Positions 17,304 through 25,349 of a stretch of 64,000 nucleotides of DNA are shown here, piece by piece. The position numbers were made by a program, and so were the translations under genes. The first letter of the stretch is position 1; each line of letters begins with the position of its first letter. The notes beneath the pieces were generated by a model that was not told the DNA's origin, did not search any database, and was given only the letters and a program-made list of their open reading frames with translations. This DNA is from AP-15 sp963724435. GTDB taxonomy: Bacteria > Pseudomonadota > Alphaproteobacteria > ATCC43930 > CGMCC-115725. The DNA lies in assembly GCA_963724435.1 (NCBI GenBank), contig CAVRUN010000001.1:1-64000 (forward strand), read 5' to 3'.

Positions 17304-19622
17304 CTATACATGCGCTCCCGCGCGGATCGCGCGCCAGATGCGTTCGGGGGTGGCGGGCATCGGCACATCCGTAACACCGAGCGGGGCGAGCGCGTCGAGG
17401 ATCGCGTTCATCACCGTCGGGGTCGAGGCGACGGTGCCGCCTTCGCCAACCCCTTTGGCGCCGAGCGGATTGGTCGTGCTCGGGACCGGGCTGAAATCGA
17501 TCGTAATCGTCGGCAAGGTGTCGGCACGGGGGATGGCGTAGTCCTGTAGCGTGCCGGTCAGTAGCTGGCCGTCGCTGTCATAGATGACGTCTTCAAGCAA
17601 CGCCTGGCCGGCGCCCTGGGCGACGCCGCCCTGGATCTGACCCTTTGCCAGCAGCGGATTGATGACCGTGCCGCAATCGTCGACCACCGTGTAGCGGTCG
17701 ATTTCGACCAGGCCGGTTTCGGGGTCGATCTCAACCTCGCAGATGTGGCAGCCATTGGGGAAGCTCGGCAGATCCGAGTTGAACGCGCCCGCACCCTGCA
17801 GACCAACGCCGAGTTCCGAAGGCAGGCCGACCGGGATAAACGACATCTGCGCTACTTGCTCAATCGGCATCGAGCGGTCGGTGCCTGAAATCGTATAGGC
17901 GCCATCGGCAAAGGCGATGTCGGCGGCATCGGCCTCCATAAAATGCGCGGCAAAACGCTTGCCGCGATCGATCAAATCGTCAGCCGCGGCGCGCAAGGCA
18001 CTGCCGCCGATCATCATGCTGCGCGAGGCATAGGTGCCGCGGCCGATCGCAATTTCATCGGTATCGGCCTGAGCCAAGTGAATTTTGTCTTCAGGCACGC
18101 CGAGCCAGTCGGCGGCCATCTGGGCGTAGGTAGTCTCGTGCCCTTGTCCGTGCGACAGAGTGCCGGCCAGGATCGTCACCTCGCCGGACGGGTCGAAACG
18201 CAATTCCATGCGCTCATTGAACACGCCGGTATTGTCGACGTAGTAGACGACGCTATGCCCGCGACATTTGCCGGCGGCCTGACTTTGCGCCTGGCGTGCG
18301 GCATAGCCGTCCCAATCGGCCATAGCCTGGCATTTGGCCAGTGCGGCGGCGTAGTTCCCGGTGTCGTAGGTCCAGCCGGTCCGCGTCTGATAGGGAAAAC
18401 TGTCAGGGCGGATGAAGTTGTTGCGGCGCAATTCGGCCGGGTCGATCCCCGTCTCGCGCGCCGCCCGATCGACGAGACGTTCCATGATATAGACGGCCTC
18501 GGGCCGGCCGGCGCCGCGATAGGGTACGGTCGGCGCGGTGTTGGTAAAGACCAGGCTACTTGTCACCGACACCGCCGGGATGTCGTAGACGGTCGGGGCG
18601 AGCTTTAGCGAAAAGATGATCGGAATGGCGCCGGCGCCCTCGATATAGGCGCCGACATTGTGCGCGCCGGTCCAGCGCAAGCCCAGGAACCGGCCCTCTG
18701 CGTCAAGCGCCAGCTCGCCGCTGACTTTCTGGTCGCGGCCGTCATAATCACCGAGCAGGGCCTCGGAGCGCGACGGGATCCACTTGACCGGCCGGCCAAC
18801 GCGGCGCGCCGCCCAAACCATGATCGCCTCTTCGGGGTAGACATTGCCCTTCATGCCAAACCCGCCGCCGACATCGCGGGCGACGACGCGGATGCGGCTT
18901 TCGGGGAGATGCAGGATGTGGTGCGCCAACGTTTGCCGCACGCCATGAACATTCTGCGTGCTTGAATAGAGCGTGTAGCGCCGGGTGCCGGGGTCGTAAT
19001 CGGCGATACAGCCGCGCGGCTCCATCGTAACCGCGGTGATCCGGTTATTATACAGCGACAGCTTCGTCACATGGTATGCTCGGGCAAAGGCGGCATCGAT
19101 TGCGCCCGCATTGCCCAGCTGCATCGTGAACGAGATGTTATTCGCAGCGCCGTCGTGGAGCAGCGGTGCGTTTGGCTGTTGCGCGTCCTCGATCGTGGTC
19201 ACGGCGGGGAGCATTTCGTAATCGACCGAGATCAGCTCGGCCGCGTCGCGTGCCAATGCCTCGGTGGTAGCGATCACGACGGCGACCCGCTCGCCGACAT
19301 GACGGACGCGGTCCCGTGCCAAGGGCGGACGCTTGCTGCGAAACGCCGTCGGCCCACCCATGTCTTCGGGCATTCCCTCGGGATCAAGCGTCCCGAGCCC
19401 GTCAGCCGCCCAATCCTCGCCGGTCAGCACAGCCTCGACCCCCGGCAGTTGCTCGGCGGCGCTCTTGTCAATCGAACGGATGTGCGCATGGGCATGCGGC
19501 GAGTAGACGACGACGGCGTATGCCTGGCGCGGGAGATCGATGTCCGCGACATAGCGGCCGCGGCCGGTCAGAAGGCGCGGATCTTCCTTGCGGGTGACGG
19601 GTTGTCCAATACCAAAACGCAT
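17304..19622 (-). CDS. Molybdenum hydroxylase large subunit (CoxL-like, type II)
   Basis: A 772-residue xanthine-oxidase-family molybdopterin-binding subunit. IGQPVTRKEDPRLLTGRGRYV is the typical first strand, ARDVGGGFGMKGNVYPEE and PYRGAGRPEAVYIMERL build the cofactor pocket, and GVGEGGTVASTPTVMNAI near the end holds the catalytic Glu. The active-site loop PYRGAGR differs from the AYxCSFR of true carbon monoxide dehydrogenase, so it is a form II enzyme acting on some other small or aromatic substrate. Such enzymes need a 2Fe-2S subunit and an FAD subunit; neither is encoded next to it. The start ATG 19622 follows a GAGGAGC site and is preferred over 19640. Neighbours on either side are unrelated single genes. 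Confidence 0.85.
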   Translation of the reverse strand: MRFGIGQPVTRKEDPRLLTGRGRYVADIDLPRQAYAVVVYSPHAHAHIRSIDKSAAEQLPGVEAVLTGEDWAADGLGTLDPEGMPEDMGGPTAFRSKRPPLARDRVRHVGERVAVVIATTEALARDAAELISVDYEMLPAVTTIEDAQQPNAPLLHDGAANNISFTMQLGNAGAIDAAFARAYHVTKLSLYNNRITAVTMEPRGCIADYDPGTRRYTLYSSTQNVHGVRQTLAHHILHLPESRIRVVARDVGGGFGMKGNVYPEEAIMVWAARRVGRPVKWIPSRSEALLGDYDGRDQKVSGELALDAEGRFLGLRWTGAHNVGAYIEGAGAIPIIFSLKLAPTVYDIPAVSVTSSLVFTNTAPTVPYRGAGRPEAVYIMERLVDRAARETGIDPAELRRNNFIRPDSFPYQTRTGWTYDTGNYAAALAKCQAMADWDGYAARQAQSQAAGKCRGHSVVYYVDNTGVFNERMELRFDPSGEVTILAGTLSHGQGHETTYAQMAADWLGVPEDKIHLAQADTDEIAIGRGTYASRSMMIGGSALRAAADDLIDRGKRFAAHFMEADAADIAFADGAYTISGTDRSMPIEQVAQMSFIPVGLPSELGVGLQGAGAFNSDLPSFPNGCHICEVEIDPETGLVEIDRYTVVDDCGTVINPLLAKGQIQGGVAQGAGQALLEDVIYDSDGQLLTGTLQDYAIPRADTLPTITIDFSPVPSTTNPLGAKGVGEGGTVASTPTVMNAILDALAPLGVTDVPMPATPERIWRAIRAGAHV

Positions 19623-19749
19623 ACTGCTCCTCGCCGTCATGATCGGGCGGGACAGTACATCCGAAGGCAGCGCCGGGTCGAGGCGGGGGTAACTTACGTG
19701 CTACGGACCCAGCAGCTCAGTCCAAAAATGAACAGGCCAGAGCAGTGCT

Positions 19750-20997
19750 TTAGCCCGCGTTGGCGGAAGACCGGCGAACGTTGGCGCTCAATTCGGGGAT
19801 GCCGGTCACTTCATAACAAACCCGCGCCAGGGTCGCCACACCCTCGCGGATCACATCCTTCGACGGCAGCGCGAAGCAGAGCCGCATCATCGATTTGGTC
19901 TCGGCCGGATTGCATGACCATTCGGGGCCAGGATTAAAGACCAGCCCCTCTTTGGCCGCCGGTGCTACGAGCGTTGTCACATCGACCTTGTCGGGCAATT
20001 TGATCCACAAAAAGATGCCGCCTTGGGGTCGCCACATCTTTTCGACCGCGGTGCCGAAATCGCGCTCCAGCGCATCGATCATCGTGTCGAGTTTTTCCTT
20101 TAGGACACCGGTCAGCTCGCCGACGTGTTGGTTAAAGCTGCGCGAGAAATATTCGGCGACGACCATTTGTTCGAGCGCGCCGGTGCCGCTGTCGGTCTCC
20201 CGCTTTAAACCGACCAGCCGGCTCATGACGGTCCAGTCGGCAACGACATAGCCCAAGCGCAAAGCCGGCGACAAAGTCTTTGAGAACGAGCCGACATGGA
20301 TCACCCGGGTCGGATCCATCGAATAGATCGCCGGCGGCGCGTCCGGGCTCCACGTCAAATCGGCGTAACATTCATCCTCAAAGATCGCGACGTCACGTTT
20401 TTTGGCGAGGCCGAGCAACGCTTCTCGCCGATCGACCGGCAGGATCGATCCCGTCGGATTCTGCACCGTCGGGATCGTGTAAATAAATTTGGGCGTAACA
20501 CCTTTGCGCTTGAGATCGCTGAGGATTCGGTCGAGGGCGTCGATGCGCAACCCGTCATCGTCAAGCGGCGCGCCGACGACATTGACCCCGAGCCGCTGCA
20601 ATTTGGTCAGCGCACCGCCATAGGTGAATTCCTCGAGGATTACCGTGTCGCCGCGATTGAGCATAACGCGGTTGACGAGATCGAGCCCCTGCCCCGACCC
20701 CGAAGTGATCAGCACGTCTTCGGGAGTGCAGGCGATGCCGCGGCCCTTGACCTTGGCCACAACAAACTCGCGGATGCCACGGAAGCCTTGCGGGCCATGC
20801 GGGTTGTAGAGCGCCAGATCGGCGCCGTCGCGGCGCAGCACGGCCTCGGCCGCTGACGCCAATTCCGCTGCCGGCACATGCTCCGGATCGTTATGCCCGC
20901 CGATAAAATTGTACTTCGGAAAGCCGGTCCAGCGTGGCGCCGCGGCCGGCAGGCCCTCCGAGAACAAATGACTGTAGGCGAAACCGGTGGCGGCCAT
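19750..20997 (-). CDS. PLP-dependent aminotransferase, LysN/2-aminoadipate type
   Basis: A 415-residue fold-type I aminotransferase. YNPHGPQGFRGIREF, VLITSGSGQGLDLVNRV, IYTIPTVQNPTG, FEDECYADLTW and GSFSKTLSPALRLGY appear in order; the Lys of SFSKTLSP binds PLP, and the Arg of MMRLCFALP near the C-terminus binds the substrate carboxylate. It lacks the helix-turn-helix of MocR regulators, so it is a plain enzyme similar to LysN, 2-aminoadipate or aromatic/valine-pyruvate transaminases. The ATG at 20997 follows AAAGGG. It lies about 140 bp downstream of the FAH gene on the same strand with a hairpin repeat between, so co-transcription is uncertain. Substrate is not predictable from sequence alone. 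Confidence 0.8.
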   Translation of the reverse strand: MAATGFAYSHLFSEGLPAAAPRWTGFPKYNFIGGHNDPEHVPAAELASAAEAVLRRDGADLALYNPHGPQGFRGIREFVVAKVKGRGIACTPEDVLITSGSGQGLDLVNRVMLNRGDTVILEEFTYGGALTKLQRLGVNVVGAPLDDDGLRIDALDRILSDLKRKGVTPKFIYTIPTVQNPTGSILPVDRREALLGLAKKRDVAIFEDECYADLTWSPDAPPAIYSMDPTRVIHVGSFSKTLSPALRLGYVVADWTVMSRLVGLKRETDSGTGALEQMVVAEYFSRSFNQHVGELTGVLKEKLDTMIDALERDFGTAVEKMWRPQGGIFLWIKLPDKVDVTTLVAPAAKEGLVFNPGPEWSCNPAETKSMMRLCFALPSKDVIREGVATLARVCYEVTGIPELSANVRRSSANAG

Positions 20998-21033
20998 GGC
21001 GTTTTCCCTTTTATCTGGCGCTCTAAACCGTCA

Positions 21034-21110
21034 TCACCGGGCTTGTCCCGGTGACCCACTTTTCCTTTTACGGTGCTGGCAGGCGTGGATGGCCGGACGA
21101 AGTCCGGCCA
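21034..21110. repeat. Intergenic double-hairpin repeat element (REP-like)
   Basis: Two perfect hairpins lie head to head between the aminotransferase and FAH genes: TCACCGGG (21034-21041) with CCCGGTGA (21047-21054), and TGGCCGGAC (21090-21098) with GTCCGGCCA (21102-21110). The phrase with CCGGGCTTGTCCCGG and GGCCGG..GTCCGGCCATGACG is familiar from dispersed intergenic repeats of alphaproteobacteria. It may end transcription or limit readthrough between the two minus-strand genes. Copy number in the genome cannot be seen here. Confidence 0.7.
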
Positions 21111-21139
21111 TGACGATTACCGAGACGATCCTCTTCGCG

Positions 21140-22087
21140 TTATCGCGCGGGCGCGTGCTTGCCGGAGATTTGCGGCGTAATGTCCGGGTAGGCGCCTGGC
21201 GTCTTTTGCGCCGCGCGTTCGTGCATCTGCAGCCGCGTCACTCGCTCCCATTTCCGCCCGTGTTCGTCTTTGACATTAAAGGCGAGCTTGCCGACGCCCT
21301 CGATGTCGAGCTCGATCTTATCGCCATCCATAAACGGGTTGAGCCCGCGGTGATTGGTGCCGGTGGCGACGATGTCACCCGGCTCCAAGGCGTGGATCGA
21401 GGACAACCATTCGATGCAGCGCGGGATTTTGTGCGCCATGTCGCTGGTGTTGAAGTTCTGCATCAAGGTGCCGTTGTTGTAGAGCCGGATTTGCAATTTC
21501 TGCGGGTCCGGGATTTCGTCTTTGGTCACGATCCACGGCCCGATCGGCGCAAAAGTGTCGCGCGATTTCATCGCGAAAAAGCCGGGAGCCGGCAGGCCGC
21601 GCGCGGAGCCGTCGATAAAGCAGGTATAGCCGAAAATATAGTCCATCGCGTCGGCGGCTTTGACGTTGCTCGCCCTTTTGCCGATCACCAGCGCCAATTC
21701 GGCTTCGCCCTCGAAGATCGTCGCCGGCGCGTCAGGCAACACCATCGTATCGCCTGGTCCGCAGATCGCGTTTGCGGTCTTTTGGAATGCGTTGATCGGC
21801 GCAGGTGCGCTGCGGGTGCCGTCTTCCATGTAATTGACTGCCATGCAGTCGATATTGTCCGGCTTTGGCAGTGGCGCGCGAAGTTTGACCGACGACAACG
21901 GCACGCTCCGGCCGCTCGCCGCGGCGTCTTCAAGCTTGCCTTTGTATTGGTCGAAATGGGCGATCAGCCCGTTCATCAGATCGCCGGGGCCGGTATGCGG
22001 GATGTCGCGGACAACTGACGAAACATCGACGATGTTATCGCCCTTCACCACCCCGAGCTTGTAGTCGTCAAAATAAGCCAGCTTCAT
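21140..22087 (-). CDS. Fumarylacetoacetate hydrolase (FAH) family protein
   Basis: A 315-residue protein. After an N-terminal half domain (KLAYFDDYKLGVVKGDNIVD) come PDNIDCMAVNYMEDG, IFEGEAELALVIGKRASN with the metal-binding acidic residues, YTCFIDGSARGL, KSRDTFAPIGPW and PGDIVATGTNHRGL, the standard order of the FAH superfamily. Members hydrolyse or decarboxylate beta-keto acids and oxo-acids at the end of aromatic degradation, or act as acylpyruvases. It follows a cupin gene by 12 bp with a GGAGGATCAA site before the ATG, so the two are one operon. The pairing of cupin and FAH suggests a ring-cleavage or keto-acid route; the substrate remains open. Confidence 0.85.
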   Translation of the reverse strand: MKLAYFDDYKLGVVKGDNIVDVSSVVRDIPHTGPGDLMNGLIAHFDQYKGKLEDAAASGRSVPLSSVKLRAPLPKPDNIDCMAVNYMEDGTRSAPAPINAFQKTANAICGPGDTMVLPDAPATIFEGEAELALVIGKRASNVKAADAMDYIFGYTCFIDGSARGLPAPGFFAMKSRDTFAPIGPWIVTKDEIPDPQKLQIRLYNNGTLMQNFNTSDMAHKIPRCIEWLSSIHALEPGDIVATGTNHRGLNPFMDGDKIELDIEGVGKLAFNVKDEHGRKWERVTRLQMHERAAQKTPGAYPDITPQISGKHAPAR

Positions 22088-22099
22088 TTGATCCTCCGT

Positions 22100-22450
22100 T
22101 TATTCGACCGGGACAAAGATGCAGTTGCGGATCTTGCCGTCGAGCGCCTTTGACAAATGCCCTTTGCCGGTGGTGTCTTCGACGAGGACCACCTCGCCGG
22201 CGCCGATCTTGCGGGCCTCGCCGTCGCTCGCGGTGATCTCAACGCCAGCATCGAGATTGATGATGTACTGCCGGCGTGGTGCCGGATGCCAATCAAGATC
22301 ATAGGTCGGCGGCACCTCGCGAAAGATGATGCCGTTCGCCGGGAGCCGCTTAGACAATTTCCCGGAGCGAGTCTCCTCGACCCACTCGACCTCGATGTTG
22401 CGCCAATGCGACTGGCCGTTAGAGTCGGCATAAAGATTGTGGATTCGCAC
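22100..22450 (-). CDS. Small cupin-domain protein
   Basis: A 116-residue protein from a GTG at 22450 (GAGGAG just upstream). PAPRRQYIINLDAGVEITASDG and IGAGEVVLVEDTTGKGH are the two cupin motifs of a single beta-barrel domain; the DLDWHPAP segment supplies one possible metal ligand His and GKGHLSK another. The larger open frame to 22699 is not coding beyond the GTG, since nothing there matches. It is the first gene of a two-gene operon with the FAH-family enzyme. Single-domain cupins can be isomerases, dioxygenases or binding proteins; a role in the same pathway as the FAH enzyme is inferred from position only. Confidence 0.75.
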   Translation of the reverse strand: MRIHNLYADSNGQSHWRNIEVEWVEETRSGKLSKRLPANGIIFREVPPTYDLDWHPAPRRQYIINLDAGVEITASDGEARKIGAGEVVLVEDTTGKGHLSKALDGKIRNCIFVPVE

Positions 22451-22542
22451 AGCACTCCTCCCCTCGCGATTGCTTGGTGGCGCGCATACTAATGGCGGAG
22501 CCGATCCCGGCGCCAGCCCCTCGACAACGCTTTTGCTGGAAC

Positions 22543-23610
22543 TCAGGCGCGTTGTGCCGCCGCAGAGATCGCGGTATCGCGTGTGACTGCACGCCGGGTG
22601 CCGGGTTTCAGCCGCAAAGCCGGGCTTTCGACCAGATGCCACGATAGAAAGGCGATCGCAGCGGTGGCGGGCAGTGCTATCGCCAGCACCTGCCACCACA
22701 GGGCGTGGCCGCCAAGCGCCCAGATCACCCCCTCCTCAACTGGCCAGCCATAGATGTAAAGCCCATAAGACAAATCCCCGAAGCGCGACGCCGGAATGAC
22801 CGGCAGAGACGGGTTCAGCGCCAGCCAAAGGGCCAGGTAGCAGCCAAATACGGGAAATAACGGAATGAACTGGCGCAACAGTACGCTGAGCACTAGCCCG
22901 GCAAAGGCTAACGCCGCGATGCGCCCATCGAAGATCCGGGTGCCGCGCAGTTTGTATAGGATCATCCCGGCGGCAAAAAAAGCGAGCAACCAGCCCCAGC
23001 CGCCGAGAAAATCAAGAGCATGGTCGAATTGCAGGCAGGCCATGCCCAGCACCAGCAACCCGACCAGCACCCGCAGCCGCAACAGCCGCAGCAGGCCAAG
23101 GCCGAGGACCATGGCGTACATCATGACCTCGAAGCGCAACGTCCACAGCGAGCCGTTGATTTCGAGCCCGACCGGGTTGTTGACGAACATGACGCCCGGC
23201 AGCTCATGCACGGTCTGATCGAGCAATGTGTTGCCGAGAACATAAAGATAAGGAGCCGGCTGGCTGAAATAGGCATTGGGCCGCAGGGTCGTCACGAGTG
23301 GCGCCAGAACAAAGGCGGAGATGACGGTCGCGACAAACAGGCCGGGGAAAATTCGCAATGCGCGCTTCGCGACAAAGCGCAGCGGATCGCGCGTCTGCTC
23401 GTAACTCTGCGTCACGAGAAAGCCGCTAACCGCAAAAAATACGAACACGCCGGTCAGCCCAAGTATCGACTGGTTGCCGGTCAGCCGGATCAGCCACTCG
23501 TTTTTCTGGGTGCCATCGGCGATCAGGAAAGCGTGCGAAAACATCACCGACGCCGCGGCAACCAGCCGCAGCGCGTCGAAGTTGTTATGCCTCGGTGCTG
23601 GGTCCGCCAA
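22543..23610 (-). CDS. Acyltransferase family 3 membrane protein (OafA-like)
   Basis: A 355-residue integral membrane protein with about ten predicted helices. The N-terminus NNFDALRLVAAASVMFSHAFL contains the conserved Arg and His (RLxAAxxVxxxH) of acyltransferase_3 proteins, which move acetyl or other acyl groups onto surface sugars; GVFVFFAVSGFLVTQSYE and LRFEVMMYAMVLG also match. The start is TTG at 23610, only 3 bp after the stop of the membrane protein gene upstream, so translation is probably coupled. It ends a minus-strand run of two acyl-CoA dehydrogenases and two membrane proteins. The acceptor molecule (O-antigen, exopolysaccharide, lipid or other) is unknown. Confidence 0.85.
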   Translation of the reverse strand: MADPAPRHNNFDALRLVAAASVMFSHAFLIADGTQKNEWLIRLTGNQSILGLTGVFVFFAVSGFLVTQSYEQTRDPLRFVAKRALRIFPGLFVATVISAFVLAPLVTTLRPNAYFSQPAPYLYVLGNTLLDQTVHELPGVMFVNNPVGLEINGSLWTLRFEVMMYAMVLGLGLLRLLRLRVLVGLLVLGMACLQFDHALDFLGGWGWLLAFFAAGMILYKLRGTRIFDGRIAALAFAGLVLSVLLRQFIPLFPVFGCYLALWLALNPSLPVIPASRFGDLSYGLYIYGWPVEEGVIWALGGHALWWQVLAIALPATAAIAFLSWHLVESPALRLKPGTRRAVTRDTAISAAAQRA

Positions 23611-23613
23611 AAT

Positions 23614-24174
23614 TCAGCCGGCGGCAGCAGCGACGGCCCTTCGGCGCACCGCCTCGGGATACCGGGCGGTGAACCGGAAGGCTCCGAACAAAGCAGCGAT
23701 CGTGACGGCAGCGTCGACCCAGTTAGGCGTACCCGGCAAAAAGACGACCGCCGCGTGCGACACCACCAACGCCGCGAATGCCGCCGCCCACACCCAGGTG
23801 ACCCGCCGGTTCACCGACAGAAACAGCGGCGTGGTCCACACTTCCGGTGGTGTTCGCTCGCGCGCATATTGCAAAGTGAACGGCCGGTCGATCGCCAACG
23901 AAAACAGGACAATCATCAGCAACCCGCAATCGACCGCAAGACGCACCGCAATCAGAGTCCACGACCAATGCGCCACGGCGGTAAAGCCGGCCACTGCGAT
24001 AAATACAACGACGCTGCCAATTTCGAGAATTTTGGGCGAACCCGCCCTCGCCCAGCCCAATCCGGCCACCAGCACCGCAAATGCAGCCGCGATCCACAGA
24101 GCAGTCTCGACCGTGACGAGCCGCATCGCGACGTAGAACCCGATGTAAGGAGCGAAACCGAGAAGCGCGTTCAT
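23614..24174 (-). CDS. Hypothetical membrane protein, five to six helices
   Basis: A 186-residue protein from an ATG at 24174. The segments VETALWIAAAFAVLVAGLGWA, ILEIGSVVVFIAVAGFTAVA, LAVDCGLLMIVLFSLAID, VTWVWAAAFAALVVSHAAVVF and VDAAVTIAALFGAFRFTARY are hydrophobic helices. No catalytic motif is visible and I do not recognise a named family with certainty; the layout with a C-terminal TARYPEAVRRR recalls uncharacterised proteobacterial integral membrane proteins of about 190 residues. The long frame reported to 24600 on this strand is a shadow of the acyl-CoA dehydrogenase gene. It lies 32 bp after that gene and 3 bp before the acyltransferase, so it is part of the operon. Confidence 0.65.
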   Translation of the reverse strand: MNALLGFAPYIGFYVAMRLVTVETALWIAAAFAVLVAGLGWARAGSPKILEIGSVVVFIAVAGFTAVAHWSWTLIAVRLAVDCGLLMIVLFSLAIDRPFTLQYARERTPPEVWTTPLFLSVNRRVTWVWAAAFAALVVSHAAVVFLPGTPNWVDAAVTIAALFGAFRFTARYPEAVRRRAVAAAAG

Positions 24175-24206
24175 ACCATCATGCCGATGCCCTGGCCCCG
24201 TGCAGC

Positions 24207-25346
24207 CTAGGAGCTGAAGAGGCGGGCGACACGCTCGCGGTGCCAGGTGGCGTCGCCAAACGCGACTTCCGACGCCTTGGCGCGCTTGAAATAAAGCTGC
24301 AGATCGTGCTCCCAGGTCATGCCGATGCCGCCATGCAATTGGATGCCGGTCCCGGCGACCTTGCGCGCCATGTCGGAGGCGGCGGCCTTGGCCATCGCCA
24401 CTGCGAGCGGCGCGTCGATTTCGCCTTGATCGACCGCCCAGGCCGCGTAATAGGTCAGCGACTTGGCGTTTTCGATTGCCACCAGCATATCGGCGGCCTG
24501 GTGCTTGACCCCCTGATAGCTGCCAATCGGCTTGCCAAAGGCGACGCGCAACTTGGCATAATCGACGGTCATGTCGAGCACCTGTTGGGCGCCGCCGCAC
24601 ATTTCGGCGCAGAGCGCCACGGTCGCTCGCGCGACGACCCGCGACAACGGCGACCAGCCCTCGTGCTTTTCGCCGAGCAACGCCGCAAGGGGCAATGCGA
24701 CGTTATCGAACTGCACCTCGCACAATTTGCGGGTCTCGTCGATCGTCGGCATCAGTGCCACGCTGAGGCCAGGGGTGTCCTTCGGCATCAGGAACAAACT
24801 TACGCCGTCCTCCATCGTGCTGCCGTCGCCGGTGCGCGCGGCGACCACTAAGACGTCCGCGAGATGGGCGTCGCCGACAAACAGCTTGCTGCCGAAGAGG
24901 ACGAAGCCGCCGCTCGTTTCCCGCGCCGGCATCGCGATCCCAGCGGCGTCCCAGCGCAACGTCGGTTCGGTCCAGGCGAGCGCCGCTTTCGCCTCGCCGG
25001 CAGCGATCCGCGGCAGCCATTCGCGGCGCTGCGCCGGCGCCCCGGCCTCGGCAATCGCGCCGCCGCCGAGCAACACGCTCGACAGAAACGGGCCCGGCAT
25101 GACCCGCCGCCCCATTTCCTCCATCAAGACGACCAGATCGACGAGGCCAAGCCCGCTGCCGCCATCTTCCTCGGAATAGACGATCCCGAGCCAGCCTTGC
25201 TCGCCCAGCTGACGCCAGAATGCATCCGTCACCGCCTCTGCGGTGACCATCCGCTCGCGGACAAAGCGGCTGTCGCATTGGCCCTCGAGGAATTTGCGCG
25301 CGGTCTCGCGCAGCAGTTCCTGCTCTTCGCTAAATCCGATGTCCAT
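24207..25346 (-). CDS. Acyl-CoA dehydrogenase (second of pair)
   Basis: A 379-residue flavoenzyme. FSEEQELLRETARKFLEGQ is the N-terminal helix bundle, ALAWTEPTLRWDAAGI stands in the middle beta domain, YAKLRVAFGKPIGSYQGVKHQ and QLHGGIGMTWEHDLQLYFKRA are the C-terminal FAD-binding segments. The position of the usual catalytic Glu is occupied by a Gly-rich IGMTWEHDL region in which Glu is present. The family oxidises acyl-CoA thioesters at the alpha-beta bond in the cytoplasm. Its ATG lies 3 bp after the stop of the first dehydrogenase gene. The two proteins are different enough to form a heteromer, as in steroid side-chain or pimeloyl-CoA dehydrogenases (known for paired ACADs). Electron transfer flavoprotein genes are not in the window. 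Confidence 0.85.
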   Translation of the reverse strand: MDIGFSEEQELLRETARKFLEGQCDSRFVRERMVTAEAVTDAFWRQLGEQGWLGIVYSEEDGGSGLGLVDLVVLMEEMGRRVMPGPFLSSVLLGGGAIAEAGAPAQRREWLPRIAAGEAKAALAWTEPTLRWDAAGIAMPARETSGGFVLFGSKLFVGDAHLADVLVVAARTGDGSTMEDGVSLFLMPKDTPGLSVALMPTIDETRKLCEVQFDNVALPLAALLGEKHEGWSPLSRVVARATVALCAEMCGGAQQVLDMTVDYAKLRVAFGKPIGSYQGVKHQAADMLVAIENAKSLTYYAAWAVDQGEIDAPLAVAMAKAAASDMARKVAGTGIQLHGGIGMTWEHDLQLYFKRAKASEVAFGDATWHRERVARLFSS

Positions 25347-25349
25347 CGC

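Noticed and set aside
17304..19622. Carbon monoxide dehydrogenase large subunit
   Set aside because: The loop reads PYRGAGR rather than the AYxCSFR of form I CODH, and no CoxM/CoxS genes are adjacent, so a CO-oxidising role is not claimed.
20987..22018. 343-codon plus-strand frame over the FAH gene
   Set aside because: Shadow of the FAH-family enzyme, whose motifs, start and ribosome site are all good on the minus strand.
23020..24210. 396-codon plus-strand frame
   Set aside because: Highly charged shadow of the acyltransferase and membrane-protein genes on the minus strand; no motif.
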